Part shown: positions 46,474 to 55,781 of the stretch, one piece after another
How the letters are laid out: each line of letters opens with the position of its first letter
How positions within the stretch are numbered: position 1 is the first letter of the stretch
NCBI RefSeq assembly: GCF_001685015.1
Contig: NZ_MAYT01000001.1
Coordinates: 449,227-513,226, forward strand
Length of the DNA stretch: 64,000 nucleotides
Reading direction: 5' to 3'
Source of the DNA: Pseudobacillus wudalianchiensis
GTDB lineage: Bacteria; Bacillota; Bacilli; Bacillales; Domibacillaceae
Made by a program: the position numbers and the translations under genes
The notes under the pieces: generated by a model
Seen by the model: the letters and a program-made list of their open reading frames with translations, nothing else
Databases searched by the model: none
What the model was told of the DNA's origin: nothing

Positions 46474-46908
46474 TTGGAAACAAATGATTCCGCGTATATA
46501 ACCTTTGGTGCTCAAATGGGTGATGAAGATGCCGATAATGCAGTAGCGCCACATCTTATGGAATTAAGAAAACTTTTAGAAAAACACTGTAATAAACATT
46601 ATTGCAAGGAAGTAGATGAATTTGCTCCTATTCTCCGTGTAGATGGAACAGGGTGGTACTGGAAATTTGAAGGATGCGAGAAGTTGCGGCTTAGTAAAAA
46701 GTATCGTTATATAACAATTGATATAGGGATGCCACGTTCAAGGTGGGAAGGCGCCAATGCAGTAGATATTAAAAAATATCTTTTTGACAATCTTAAAAAT
46801 GCATTAGAGTTAATCGTAAAAAGACTAAAAAAAGAAAAGTATGTTGTTAATGACGCAGAGTTGTGGGGTGATTTGAAAGAAGTAGAAAATGGTTTTTTAT
46901 TGATATAA
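46474..46908 (+). CDS. Putative polymorphic-toxin immunity protein
   Basis: 144 aa from TTG 46474 (AGGTGAAGC upstream). ITFGAQMGDEDADNAVAPHL, then LRVDGTGWYWKFEGCEKLRL and YITIDIGMPRSRWEG. The pattern is one I associate with Imm-type proteins of Bacillus toxin loci, but I cannot fix the exact family. Cytosolic, no membrane segment. Confidence 0.6.
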   Translation: METNDSAYITFGAQMGDEDADNAVAPHLMELRKLLEKHCNKHYCKEVDEFAPILRVDGTGWYWKFEGCEKLRLSKKYRYITIDIGMPRSRWEGANAVDIKKYLFDNLKNALELIVKRLKKEKYVVNDAELWGDLKEVENGFLLI

Positions 46909-47128
46909 GGGTGCTTAGTTAAATAATTTCTTAAGTCAATTCTTCAATTAGGGAATCGACTATTTTAGTTTAGCTAAATAAATGGTGTCATAACTCATAA
47001 GTAATACAACTTCCTGTATTTGTGATGTTATGTTATGTGAGCTAAAGTTGTATAGGATATTCCTTATATTTTACGTAGGATCGCGATAAATACATATCGA
47101 AATAGGGTGGCATAGGGAGGATGAAAAC

Positions 47129-47605
47129 GTGAAAATAGAGGAAAAAGAATTTGCAGAGAAAGTATTAAAGCATTTGTGTATGGGGAGTCAAATAGACGGT
47201 ATAAGATTCGGCCTGAAGAGTCCTCTTTTATATTTCATGCACTATGATAGAGATGATATTGACCGTCTTTGGTTAAATTCCGAATCGAAATGGACTATAT
47301 ATTCAAAAGCTCCAGATATATATCCAGCATCCGAAAAAGAGATGAACGTAGAGACAGAAGAAGAATAATTGAAGGATTTCATTGACATAAGGAGAGAGAA
47401 AGTAATAGATATTCGGCTAGGGGATGTTTCTCCACATCTTATTATTACTTTAGAATCAGAAAAAGTACTATTTGTAAATGGGCATCATCCAGACTATGAG
47501 TGCTGGCAGCTAGGTGATGGGGGAGACTACGGTGGAAATGATTGGCTGCTGATTGCTGTGCCTGGAGATAGAATAGCTGTTTGGACTCCAGACGACTTTA
47601 ATTAA
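47129..47605 (+). pseudogene. DUF6188 paralogue broken by an in-frame TAA
   Basis: GTG 47129 to TAA 47366-47368, then the same frame runs to 47605. Aligned with the intact copy at 17.9 kb (TEEEQFKLLYSLRREQVVDI), the stop replaces the Gln: TEEE-stop-LKDFIDIRREKVIDI. One CAA to TAA change explains it; all else (GSQIDGIRFGL, YFMHYDRDD, SPHLIITLESEKVLFVNGHH, YECWQ) is conserved. Confidence 0.9.
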
Positions 47606-47662
47606 CTTCCTGTAACGTGGAGTTATGGCAAGTAAAGGAAGATAGAATATACAGCGAAGCTA

Positions 47663-48097
47663 TTACTGCTCAATAACTTTTTTTACTCCACCTTCATCGT
47701 GTTGCGGCATGATTTTACTGTCAGCAATTAATATATGAACCTGCTTAATGCTGGTGTCTTTTATTCTATATTCATATGCTACTCCTGGTTCACTTTCAAA
47801 TATTACATGCAGGTAGCCAACAGGACTTATTTCTACCATGTTTTTGTCTTCAATACCCCATTTTTCATTCGGATATTTTTGGGTTAAATATTTATTTAAT
47901 TGTTGTACGAATTCATTAGTTTGATGTTGTAGAATAAATGACCTTGTATTATAAAAGGTCATTCCTCCAATAAGCAATAAGCCTAAAACTATCCATATCA
48001 TTTTACGTCTTTTCTTAGGAAACAAGAGTACCGATAAACTGAGGATCAGTACAACGCTAGTTAACATGCCTAATTTAATGATTGTAGTTGGAGACAT
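47663..48097 (-). CDS. Hypothetical membrane protein
   Basis: 144 aa: two N-terminal transmembrane helices (LGMLTSVVLILSLSVLLF; MIWIVLGLLLIGGMTFYN) around a KKRRK loop, then an outer domain with YPNEKWGIEDKN and YLHVIFESEPGVAYEYRIKD. The outer part resembles DUF3139-type proteins such as the one at 19.8 kb. GGGGGAGTAAAAT precedes ATG 48097. Confidence 0.6.
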   Translation of the reverse strand: MSPTTIIKLGMLTSVVLILSLSVLLFPKKRRKMIWIVLGLLLIGGMTFYNTRSFILQHQTNEFVQQLNKYLTQKYPNEKWGIEDKNMVEISPVGYLHVIFESEPGVAYEYRIKDTSIKQVHILIADSKIMPQHDEGGVKKVIEQ

Positions 48098-48315
48098 ATT
48101 TTACTCCCCCTTAAATAATGTATTATAATTCTAATCCCATCGTACACAAATATCTTTTCACTTTTAACCCCTTTTTAAATAATGCTAATTCTAATCTTTA
48201 GTGATGTTAGTTAATTAGAAACACAAAGATATTCAATTTTTTAGTTTTGTACTCGTTTAAAGGGAATTTTTGTATTTACTATAATTTCCTTTACACTTGC
48301 TTAAGGGAGAGAGAC

Positions 48316-48753
48316 ATGAAAATTCAAAATCTATTATTTGCGTTAGTTTTAGTGTTTGTTTTTGTAGTAGCTAGCTGTTCAAGTGATACTGAAAATGAAG
48401 AAAGAACAATAATTGTTGAAAAGCGTGTTGAAAATGAAAACAAATACAGTTATTTGAGAGAAGTTACTGACATCAAACAAGTGAATAAAGCAATTAATAT
48501 GCTGGAGAAATCGAATTGGACAAATGCTGAAGTAAGTATGGCATATCCGCCACATTATAAATTCCACTTTGACTATGTAGAGAAAGAAACTCAATCGGAT
48601 GGTGTAGTTTATGAACTTTGGGTTAGTCCGAATAAGGATAAAATAGAGCTTGTGATACAAGGTAAGGGGAAGTATATTCAATTAAATAAAAGTAAGTCAG
48701 CAGAATTATTTGAAATTGTTACAGGAGAGAAATTGTCTGATCTAAAACAATGA
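48316..48753 (+). CDS. Lipoprotein of unknown function
   Basis: 145 aa from ATG 48316 after GGGAGAGA. Lipobox VVASC. The mature part has IKQVNKAINMLEKSNWTNAE and YELWVSPNKDKIELVIQGKG, ending FEIVTGEKLSDLKQ. A decayed paralogue tail lies at 60384-60533. Probably outer-face; family not named with certainty. Confidence 0.65.
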   Translation: MKIQNLLFALVLVFVFVVASCSSDTENEERTIIVEKRVENENKYSYLREVTDIKQVNKAINMLEKSNWTNAEVSMAYPPHYKFHFDYVEKETQSDGVVYELWVSPNKDKIELVIQGKGKYIQLNKSKSAELFEIVTGEKLSDLKQ

Positions 48754-48859
48754 TCTCAGTTAGATTTCCTGCATCGAGTGTTATGTCAATGAAGAGTGTA
48801 TGGATTATTCACTCGGTTCGTTAAGGTCTTCCTTAATAAGGAAAATAAATGGCTTGCAT

Positions 48860-49270
48860 ATGGGGGAGATAGAGCAAGTGTGTTATTTTATACATTTGAA
48901 AGTAACTGAGGAAGGTAAACAGATATACGCTGAAGAATTAATGAAACTACTTTCTGATAAAAGTAACGATATAAAAATTGTTGGACAATATCCTGACTTC
49001 ACGTTAACTGATGGCATGTGCTCTTGTAATTTTATCTGGGAAGGTGGCAAAAAAATAAGCTTGGATAATAAAATTTTTCAAACCATTCTTTCGAACGATT
49101 CAATCAAAAATATATTAGTTGGTTGGACTTGGGGTGAACGTCTCCCTCAATTAGATAATAAATTGAGTATGGATATTAAAGAGTTTGTAAAAAGGAATAA
49201 AAAAGCGAAACTACAAATGGATACTTGGTATCGCCTGTTTGATTTAAATAAATATAATAAGTATCAATAA
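48860..49270 (+). CDS. Hypothetical protein, putative immunity protein
   Basis: About 136 aa. The frame opens at 48800, but that part coincides with an intergenic repeat; TTG 48854 or ATG 48860 is likelier. Motifs: GEIEQVCYFIHLKVTEEGKQ and GWTWGERLPQLDNKLSMDIK. Soluble. No family recognised. Confidence 0.5.
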   Translation: MGEIEQVCYFIHLKVTEEGKQIYAEELMKLLSDKSNDIKIVGQYPDFTLTDGMCSCNFIWEGGKKISLDNKIFQTILSNDSIKNILVGWTWGERLPQLDNKLSMDIKEFVKRNKKAKLQMDTWYRLFDLNKYNKYQ

Positions 49271-49431
49271 CTATGTTTAAGTAGTGCTGATCAATAAGAT
49301 TTTTTTATTGGCGGAAGTTTTAGTTAAGAAGTTAATAGTTAAAAGGAGCTTCTACTCTGGAAGCTCCTTTTTTATGCTCATAATGTGATGTTATGCAAAA
49401 TGAGGTTGTATAAACTATACATCTGATAATT

Positions 49432-49842
49432 TTAGAACAACAAGCTAGTTATTATTTCTTGAAATCCTCCACGAGTTTGAACCCGAACAGTCGCATGTTT
49501 GGGAGAAGCGGTCTTTTCTCTAGTTGTAATAGAATGGAAATTCAACTCTTGGGGCTTTTTCTCGGTTTGTTTTAAGACTTCCGTAAGCAACCTTGAGGTG
49601 CGCCATCCACTATTATTATCTAAACCAAATGTCAGTTCTTCTCCGTTTTTTTGAAACGTTCCTTCTATGTAATCAATTTTATTATTTGGATAAGATGCTT
49701 TAACTTCGCTGTAAGATATTGGATTGTCGTAGTCAATAATATACACTTTAGTCCCCTTACCTAGTAAAAGCATTAGGATCGCTAAACAAAATATGATTAG
49801 TAGAATCATTCTTTTTTTTAATACTTTATTGGCAATATTCAT
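49432..49842 (-). CDS. Hypothetical membrane-anchored protein
   Basis: 136 aa: one N-terminal transmembrane helix (MILLIIFCLAILMLLLG), then an outer domain with YPNNKIDYIEGTFQKNGEEL and NNSGWRTSRLLTEVLKQTE. CAGAGAGGGATG precedes ATG 49842. Last cargo gene before tnsB. The 367 bases between it and tnsB are AT-rich and hold no gene. Confidence 0.55.
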   Translation of the reverse strand: MNIANKVLKKRMILLIIFCLAILMLLLGKGTKVYIIDYDNPISYSEVKASYPNNKIDYIEGTFQKNGEELTFGLDNNSGWRTSRLLTEVLKQTEKKPQELNFHSITTREKTASPKHATVRVQTRGGFQEIITSLLF

Positions 49843-50209
49843 CCCTCTCTGTTACTCCTCTTTTTATATTTAATAGTAATTATATCGGTTAATTCATCCT
49901 TTTTTTGTATTTAATCTGTTTTGTTCGTAATGTTAAAATGGCAGCAATTTTTCTGCCGTTTTATTGTCAGGATGTATCAGTCTCATAAGTCGATCCTTCG
50001 TTTCAAAAACCCATTTTTCATTTTTATGAAATTATCAATTTTATAATATTAATTCGATAATGTCAATATTTTTTTATGTTTTTATGGAAATTTTATATCG
50101 GAATATTGTAAGATAGTATCAAATTAGTAATTAAACGTATGTAAAAGGGTTGGCGGCTTATAACATGATTACTCTGGCGAAATAGTGAGTTAGCTGAAGG
50201 GGGCTAAGT

Positions 50210-52204
50210 GTGATTATGAGGATGTACGTTAGCATTGGTACAAAATTCAAATTGAACGAACGATTCTTTGAAGTAGTTGAAGAAGTAGAGAAAGATATTT
50301 TTCTTGCTAAAGATTTAAACTTTGGATCAACGCAACAAAAATTCACACTAACTGAACTTTATAGTTACCTAGAACAAGGAAGTTTAGAATTTCAGCATAA
50401 TAAGGAAAAAAAGGTTGCACCTCATTCTGATTTTGCTGACTTTTCTATGTTGCATGTAAAAAAACAGGAAGAAGCAAAATACCGATATTTTGCCATTGAG
50501 CCGCTTCTCCAGGTTAGTGATCAAGAATTAAAACCCTATGTTAAAGAAAGATGCGAAGTTTTGCGTCTTCAAGGTTACAAAGTTTCTGAAAGATCTCTCT
50601 ATCGTTGGTTATCTGCCTTTTTGGATTCTGAGGGAGATATACGTTCTCTAGTTGATCAACTTCATAATTCAGGGCCAAAAGAAAAGCTTATTCATGGTGA
50701 AGTTGATTTAATTATTGCTGAAGTAATGGATTCTTTATATAAAAGAAGAGAACTTGCTAATCCTAAAAAGGTTTTTTATGGGGTAGTAGATAGGATAAAT
50801 ACAGAAAATCAAAGCAGACGCAGGGAGGATAAATTGAAACCTCCCTCTTTATCAACTATTAGAAGAAGAATTAAAGATTCTGATTCCTATGAAAGAGATA
50901 AAGTAAGGTTGGGACATGAGAAAGCTAGAAAAAAGTATGGAAGCGCACGGTTACTCCAGAGGCCGACATACCCACTACAAAGAGTAGAAATGGATCATAC
51001 AAAATTAGATCTGATTCTGCTGGATAAAAATAATCAGCCGCTGGGGAGGCCAACAATCACAACAGCTTTAGATAAATACACAGGATATCCTTTGGGCATT
51101 TATGTTGGCTATGAACCACCGTCTTACACTGCTGTCATGTATTGTTTGTTGCATGCATTTGCCCCGAAAACCTATTTAAAAGAACGCTTCCCGAGTGTGA
51201 AAAATGATTGGATTGCTTATGGTTTGCCTGATCTTTTGGTGGTTGATCGCGGGAAAGAATTTAAAAGCAAACACCTCTCAGAAGCGTGCCTTCAGCTTGA
51301 TATACAGCTTGAACACACGCCAGCAAGGAAACCCTGGTATAAGGGAAGTGTTGAGCGACATTTTAGGACTTTAAATGAAGGGTTAATACATCAACTGCCT
51401 GGGACTACCTTTTCAAATGTTTCAAAGAAGGGTGAGTATGATCCAGAAAAAAACGCTGTAATGATGTTGGATAACTTCTTGGAACATTTGCACATCTATA
51501 TTGTTGATATTTATGCGCAGGAACCGAGAGGAGACCGACCATCACCTGCTCAAATGTGGATTAGGGCACTTGAGAATGGTTTCACTCCTGCGATTCCTTC
51601 TTCGAAATTAGATTGGACTATTGCATTAATGAAGCTCGGAAATGGTTCTATACAAAGTACAGGAATTAGAAAGGATTATCTGTATTATCAGTCTAGTGAT
51701 TTGCAGGACTTAAAAATCAGATTGGGCTTAAAAGGAAAGGGCAACATGGTTAAATATAAATATGATCCAAGTGATCTTTCGAAAATTTATGTTTACGATG
51801 AGTTAAAGATGCAATATATCGAGGCGTTATGTACGGATCAGGAATACTCCCGATATTTAAATGAATATTCTCATAGACTTTATCTTGCAACAGCTAAAGA
51901 AGAAGAAAAAAAATATGTAAGTATCGATAACATTGCAGCTGCTAGGGCAAAAACAGAAGAATTACTGCAAGCCCATATCATGAACAAGAAAGAAAGGCAA
52001 AGATTAGAACGCATGTCAGGAGAAGGGTCCAATAAATTACTAAATACAGAGAAGAGAAATAAGTCAGAAAACCAGGTAATAGAGGGGGAAGTTGAAAAAA
52101 TATCATCTACGCCCGAAAAAGCGGCGGCCAAACTCAATAGGAAGGAGCATTACAAAGCCGAGGAATTAAACTTTGACGTAGATTGGGATGTGACCTATGA
52201 CTAA
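50210..52204 (+). CDS. tnsB: TnsB/TniA-like DDE transposase
   Basis: Catalyses 3'-end cleavage and strand transfer of the element. 664 aa: N-terminal end-binding helical domains; a retroviral-integrase core with D262 (EMDHTKLDL), D346 (VVDRGKEF) and E382 (GSVERHF), giving the D-x35-E spacing; then a Mu-type C-terminal beta-barrel and a Lys/Glu-rich tail that would contact TnsC. GTG 50210 is 7 bases after GAAGGGGG. Overlaps tnsC by 8 bases. No tnsA precedes it. Confidence 0.93.
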   Translation: MIMRMYVSIGTKFKLNERFFEVVEEVEKDIFLAKDLNFGSTQQKFTLTELYSYLEQGSLEFQHNKEKKVAPHSDFADFSMLHVKKQEEAKYRYFAIEPLLQVSDQELKPYVKERCEVLRLQGYKVSERSLYRWLSAFLDSEGDIRSLVDQLHNSGPKEKLIHGEVDLIIAEVMDSLYKRRELANPKKVFYGVVDRINTENQSRRREDKLKPPSLSTIRRRIKDSDSYERDKVRLGHEKARKKYGSARLLQRPTYPLQRVEMDHTKLDLILLDKNNQPLGRPTITTALDKYTGYPLGIYVGYEPPSYTAVMYCLLHAFAPKTYLKERFPSVKNDWIAYGLPDLLVVDRGKEFKSKHLSEACLQLDIQLEHTPARKPWYKGSVERHFRTLNEGLIHQLPGTTFSNVSKKGEYDPEKNAVMMLDNFLEHLHIYIVDIYAQEPRGDRPSPAQMWIRALENGFTPAIPSSKLDWTIALMKLGNGSIQSTGIRKDYLYYQSSDLQDLKIRLGLKGKGNMVKYKYDPSDLSKIYVYDELKMQYIEALCTDQEYSRYLNEYSHRLYLATAKEEEKKYVSIDNIAAARAKTEELLQAHIMNKKERQRLERMSGEGSNKLLNTEKRNKSENQVIEGEVEKISSTPEKAAAKLNRKEHYKAEELNFDVDWDVTYD

Positions 52205-53084
52205 TGATTTTTTACAAATGACTAAAGAGGAAAAAATTAAAAAAATTGATCTTATGCGGATTCAACACCCTAATTTCAAAGAAGCGCTAAAAAAAATCAG
52301 CCTGTGTCATAAATCTAAATTAAAATCTGCTGATCCTCAATGTCTTTTAATTACAGGGAATTACGGCACTGGAAAAACCACAATTTTAAACTATTATGTT
52401 AAACAAAACCAAAAAGAAATGGCGCTGGAAAATACAACGAAGAAGGCGATTTTATATGGATCAATACCCAGCCCAACGCGGATAAACACCTTTTTAGAAG
52501 CCATGTTAGATCATTTGGGCGATCCCTATGCTATTAAAGGGACAATTGGAAATAAACAATATCGACTGGTTAATTTAATAAAGGATTCAGAAGTAGAGCT
52601 AATTATGCTGGATGAATTCCAGCACTTTGTACATCGGAATCACCAGGTAAATCATGATGTAGCGGACTGCTTTAAGTCTATTATCAATGAAACTAAAGTT
52701 CCTGTTGTACTACTTGGATTAGACGAATCTGAAAAGGTGCTAAACGATAATGGACAATTGAAGAGACGCTTCTCGTTTAGACATCACCTCGCTGACTTTA
52801 ATTGTAGGAATGCTGAAGCAACTAGTCAATTTAGAATTTTGCTTCATAGTATTGATAAAAGCCTCCCATTTGAGAAACTCTCAGGTTTAAAAGAAGTAGA
52901 TATGTGGGAGAAATTTGAAAATGCCACAAAGGGTAATATGAGTGCTTTGATGAAAATTATCCGCACGGCCGCTATCGAAGCAGTAGAAGCAAATGATAAA
53001 TTTATAAGTGAGAAGCGTTTTGCAAAAGCTTTTGAATTGCATTCTTTTATTATGAATGGAGAAAACCCTTTTAAGTTTGAGTAG
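52197..53084 (+). CDS. tnsC: TnsC/TniB-like AAA+ ATPase
   Basis: Target-immunity and regulator ATPase linking TniQ-marked DNA to TnsB. 295 aa, the short TniB-like size rather than the ~550 aa of Tn7 TnsC. Walker A GNYGTGKTT (~54-62), Walker B LIMLDEFQ (~136-143), sensor VPVVLLGLDESE and an arginine-rich GQLKRRFSFRH segment. ATG 52197 overlaps the tnsB stop, so the two are coupled. Confidence 0.92.
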   Translation: MTNDFLQMTKEEKIKKIDLMRIQHPNFKEALKKISLCHKSKLKSADPQCLLITGNYGTGKTTILNYYVKQNQKEMALENTTKKAILYGSIPSPTRINTFLEAMLDHLGDPYAIKGTIGNKQYRLVNLIKDSEVELIMLDEFQHFVHRNHQVNHDVADCFKSIINETKVPVVLLGLDESEKVLNDNGQLKRRFSFRHHLADFNCRNAEATSQFRILLHSIDKSLPFEKLSGLKEVDMWEKFENATKGNMSALMKIIRTAAIEAVEANDKFISEKRFAKAFELHSFIMNGENPFKFE

Positions 53085-53196
53085 AATTTACGAATGATTG
53101 TCGCACTTGAAGAATAAGGGTGAGAAGTATGAAGTTTTAACTAGTAATGAATTAAATGACTTCAAAGATGATGACTGAAAATGAGGTGATAGGAAT

Positions 53197-55044
53197 ATGG
53201 ACAAACTCCCTCTTAATAAAACCCAACCGAAGGACAAGGAAAGTCTCTATTCGTTCTTACATCGATTAGCTTTAGTTAATTATTACGAACACTTTAGCGC
53301 CATGTTCACTGAACTGCGAGATGCGTCATTTGCAGAAAATTGCAATGAAATCCATCCGCATTTAAAATGGGTGGGATTTGTAAGTTCTTTATTAGAGCGC
53401 ATGGGGATTGATATAAATTCTCTTGTTGTTAATCAATACGACCAATTGCTTGTTCGGAAGACAAGGATGGAATCCTCAGTAAAGAGAAGGGATTATTATA
53501 GAAAGTATTATCATCGATATTCAACCAAATACTGTCCTGAATGTTTAAAAGAGGACTTCTATCATCGTAACTATTGGGACATTAGCTATGTAACTGTTTG
53601 TACCAAACATAAAGCGAGTCTCATCACTCATTGCACCAAATGTAAATGTACTGTTTTAATGTCTCGTCTCCTTAGTGACAAATGCAAATGTGGTAAGAAA
53701 TATACAAAAATAAAAGTCCGAAAGCCTGATCCACTAACACTTCAAGCTCAGACAAGTTTTCAGCATCTTTTGTTTGGAGAAAAAAAGAAAATTAAACGTG
53801 CCAATAGCTCTTACATTAGTGGAGATGAATATTTGGATTTTTTATTCTTTTTCAGGCGGGTTATAGAAAATTTAAAAGTTAGTTCGTTTTTCTTTTCCGA
53901 TTTTTATGGCATAAAAAATAAATTGATGTTTAGCGAGAAAGAATTTATGCATATTAATCGATCCAACTTAAATTTTATTGTTTCTACTTTACATTTTTTA
54001 ATTACAGACCCCGCAAAAGATTTGGAAAATTTAATTAATTCTTTAGACGGGACAAAGAAACGGAGGGATGCTGGTAACTATGCTTATAATGAAAGATATC
54101 ATGCTTTGCGAAGAATTTTTAAGACGGAAAAAGGTTTATACTATTACGAAATTTATACAGATATACTCAACCACAAAAAAGATGAAAATATTAATCATAG
54201 AAAGATACTCCCCCCTTTAACAAAGGATAAAGCTTTTATAACATTAGATGAGGCAGCCAAACTTTTAAACTCAAAACTTTATACTGTAAAAAACTTGTGT
54301 AAACATAATTTAATTAAAGAACATGTGACCTGTAAAAATGGGAAGAGAATAACGGTAGTTGAGAAGGAAAGTGTCAATGAATACCTTAAAATAAAAAGAT
54401 CTAGTTTCACGTTGTATCAAGGTATGAAATATTTGGGATTGAACTATCAACATTTAATAGAACTGATCAATGTCAAGCTTATTAAGCCTATTCATGGTAA
54501 AAGTGTTGATGGTCACCGCATATGGTATATTCCGAAAAAGGAAGTTTTCTGCTTTGAGAAGGAACTGAAAGAAAAACTTCTTCCCATATCCTCAATAAAA
54601 GAGGAGTGGTGGGACATTCGGCAAGTGAGTTCTAGTCTAAGACAGTATCAAATTAGTATTGGGGAAATTTACCTGTTAATTTTTAATGGCAGTTTCCGAG
54701 TATATCACGATAAAAATAAAAAATTAACAGTTGGGTTAAAAATTCTTAAGCAAGACGTGGAACGTTTTTTAAAAGAATTATATTACAAAAGAATTAGCGA
54801 AAAAGGGTATCGGGGAAGAGAGCTTGAAAGAGCTTGTAAAGCAACGCCAAAAAAGATTAAACAACTTTTGGATAATGAGATTCTCCAAATAAGTTCTGCC
54901 GTTAAAAGTGGTAAATATCCTCCCCAAAACTATGTAGATAAGCAACAAGTCATTGAATATCTAAAAAATTATAAGGGAATGAATGAAATTTCGATTGAGA
55001 AACATCTACGAGCAGTAGAGGTTGCTTTTGAACCACCTATATAG
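53197..55044 (+). CDS. tniQ: TniQ/TnsD-family target-site selector, copy 2
   Basis: 615 aa. N-terminal TniQ part (KESLYSFLHRLALVNYYEHF), zinc domain with CPECLKEDF (C113/C116), CTKH (C135/H138), CTKCKC and CKCGKKY, and C-terminal DNA-binding repeats (ITLDEAAKLLNSKLYTVKNL, LYQGMKYLGLNYQHLIELIN). Lies in the transposition operon 112 bases after tnsC (GAGGTGATAGGA before ATG). Same architecture as copy 1 but clearly diverged, so it may recognise a different site. Confidence 0.9.
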   Translation: MDKLPLNKTQPKDKESLYSFLHRLALVNYYEHFSAMFTELRDASFAENCNEIHPHLKWVGFVSSLLERMGIDINSLVVNQYDQLLVRKTRMESSVKRRDYYRKYYHRYSTKYCPECLKEDFYHRNYWDISYVTVCTKHKASLITHCTKCKCTVLMSRLLSDKCKCGKKYTKIKVRKPDPLTLQAQTSFQHLLFGEKKKIKRANSSYISGDEYLDFLFFFRRVIENLKVSSFFFSDFYGIKNKLMFSEKEFMHINRSNLNFIVSTLHFLITDPAKDLENLINSLDGTKKRRDAGNYAYNERYHALRRIFKTEKGLYYYEIYTDILNHKKDENINHRKILPPLTKDKAFITLDEAAKLLNSKLYTVKNLCKHNLIKEHVTCKNGKRITVVEKESVNEYLKIKRSSFTLYQGMKYLGLNYQHLIELINVKLIKPIHGKSVDGHRIWYIPKKEVFCFEKELKEKLLPISSIKEEWWDIRQVSSSLRQYQISIGEIYLLIFNGSFRVYHDKNKKLTVGLKILKQDVERFLKELYYKRISEKGYRGRELERACKATPKKIKQLLDNEILQISSAVKSGKYPPQNYVDKQQVIEYLKNYKGMNEISIEKHLRAVEVAFEPPI

Positions 55045-55155
55045 TAATGTCTTCTAGTTTGAAATATGCCAAAGGAGCAGATTAGTAAAACAAATTAAGT
55101 GGACTTACCCCTTTTATACAGCCATATACTTAAATTAAAAAAGGAAGTGTAAAAG

Positions 55156-55590
55156 CTGAAAAAGGGCAAAATTGCTTTAATCGGAGCCACTTTAATTTTA
55201 TTAGTGATAACCTTTCTACTTATCAATAACTCTACATCAAAAGAAAAAAAATATGAAATTTCTCCTTCAGCAAGTTCTGAAATAAAAGCAGAAAATGAAA
55301 AGAAGTTAAAAGAAATAGAGGAAATTCAAACTATTCTTTATCAAGAGGACGGCTTTTTTGAGCAAGTAAACAACAAATTAAAAGAAAGAGGCTATGCTTT
55401 TCAAGTAGGAGTTGCGGTTTATTCAAAAGATGATATTCGGGTGAAATATATCTTAATAAATAAAGATGCTGTTGAACCAGCCCAAAAAGAGATAAAATCA
55501 ATTTTCTATGAGGCAGTGAAAAAGAATGATCTAGATCCCGATTCATTTCATCTTAAAGTGGGTGATAGTGATGATGGACCAGATTGGTAA
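55156..55590 (+). CDS. Membrane-anchored hypothetical protein with apparent CTG start
   Basis: 144 codons from CTG 55156, 6 bases after AAGGAAGTG: KKGKIALIGATLILLVITFL is a complete signal anchor with basic start. The first ordinary start, GTG 55204, lies inside the hydrophobic helix. The outer part is charged (EIKAENEKKLKEIEEIQTIL) and ends in a beta-rich domain with KVGDSDDGPDW. Unknown function. Confidence 0.6.
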   Translation: MKKGKIALIGATLILLVITFLLINNSTSKEKKYEISPSASSEIKAENEKKLKEIEEIQTILYQEDGFFEQVNNKLKERGYAFQVGVAVYSKDDIRVKYILINKDAVEPAQKEIKSIFYEAVKKNDLDPDSFHLKVGDSDDGPDW

Positions 55591-55683
55591 TGAGGTTTCT
55601 TATTTTGCTAACAAAGATTTAGTTGAATAGGAACAGGAGGAACTTTCATAAATGAGGTTCCTCCTAATTATTGTGCAAAAAAA

Positions 55684-55705
55684 CAACATTAAAATTTAAC
55701 GGAGC
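55684..55705. repeat. Intergenic repeat, copy 2 of the CAACATTAAAATTTAAC family
   Basis: Differs from 25822-25843 at a single base (G for A near the 3' end). Confidence 0.55.
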
Positions 55706-55781
55706 TTATCCTTAAATAAGCGTTTGAAAATAAATGATATAATTGAAATAAAATAAGAACTTCAACTATCGGAGGAGTCAA

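Noticed and set aside
33495-49423. Integron attC sites between cassettes
   Set aside because: The repeats are not long imperfect palindromes, lack the conserved attC core, and no tyrosine integrase gene is present.
49843-50209. A second transposon end directly upstream of tnsB
   Set aside because: None of the left-end motifs is present there; immunity-type cargo continues on both sides.
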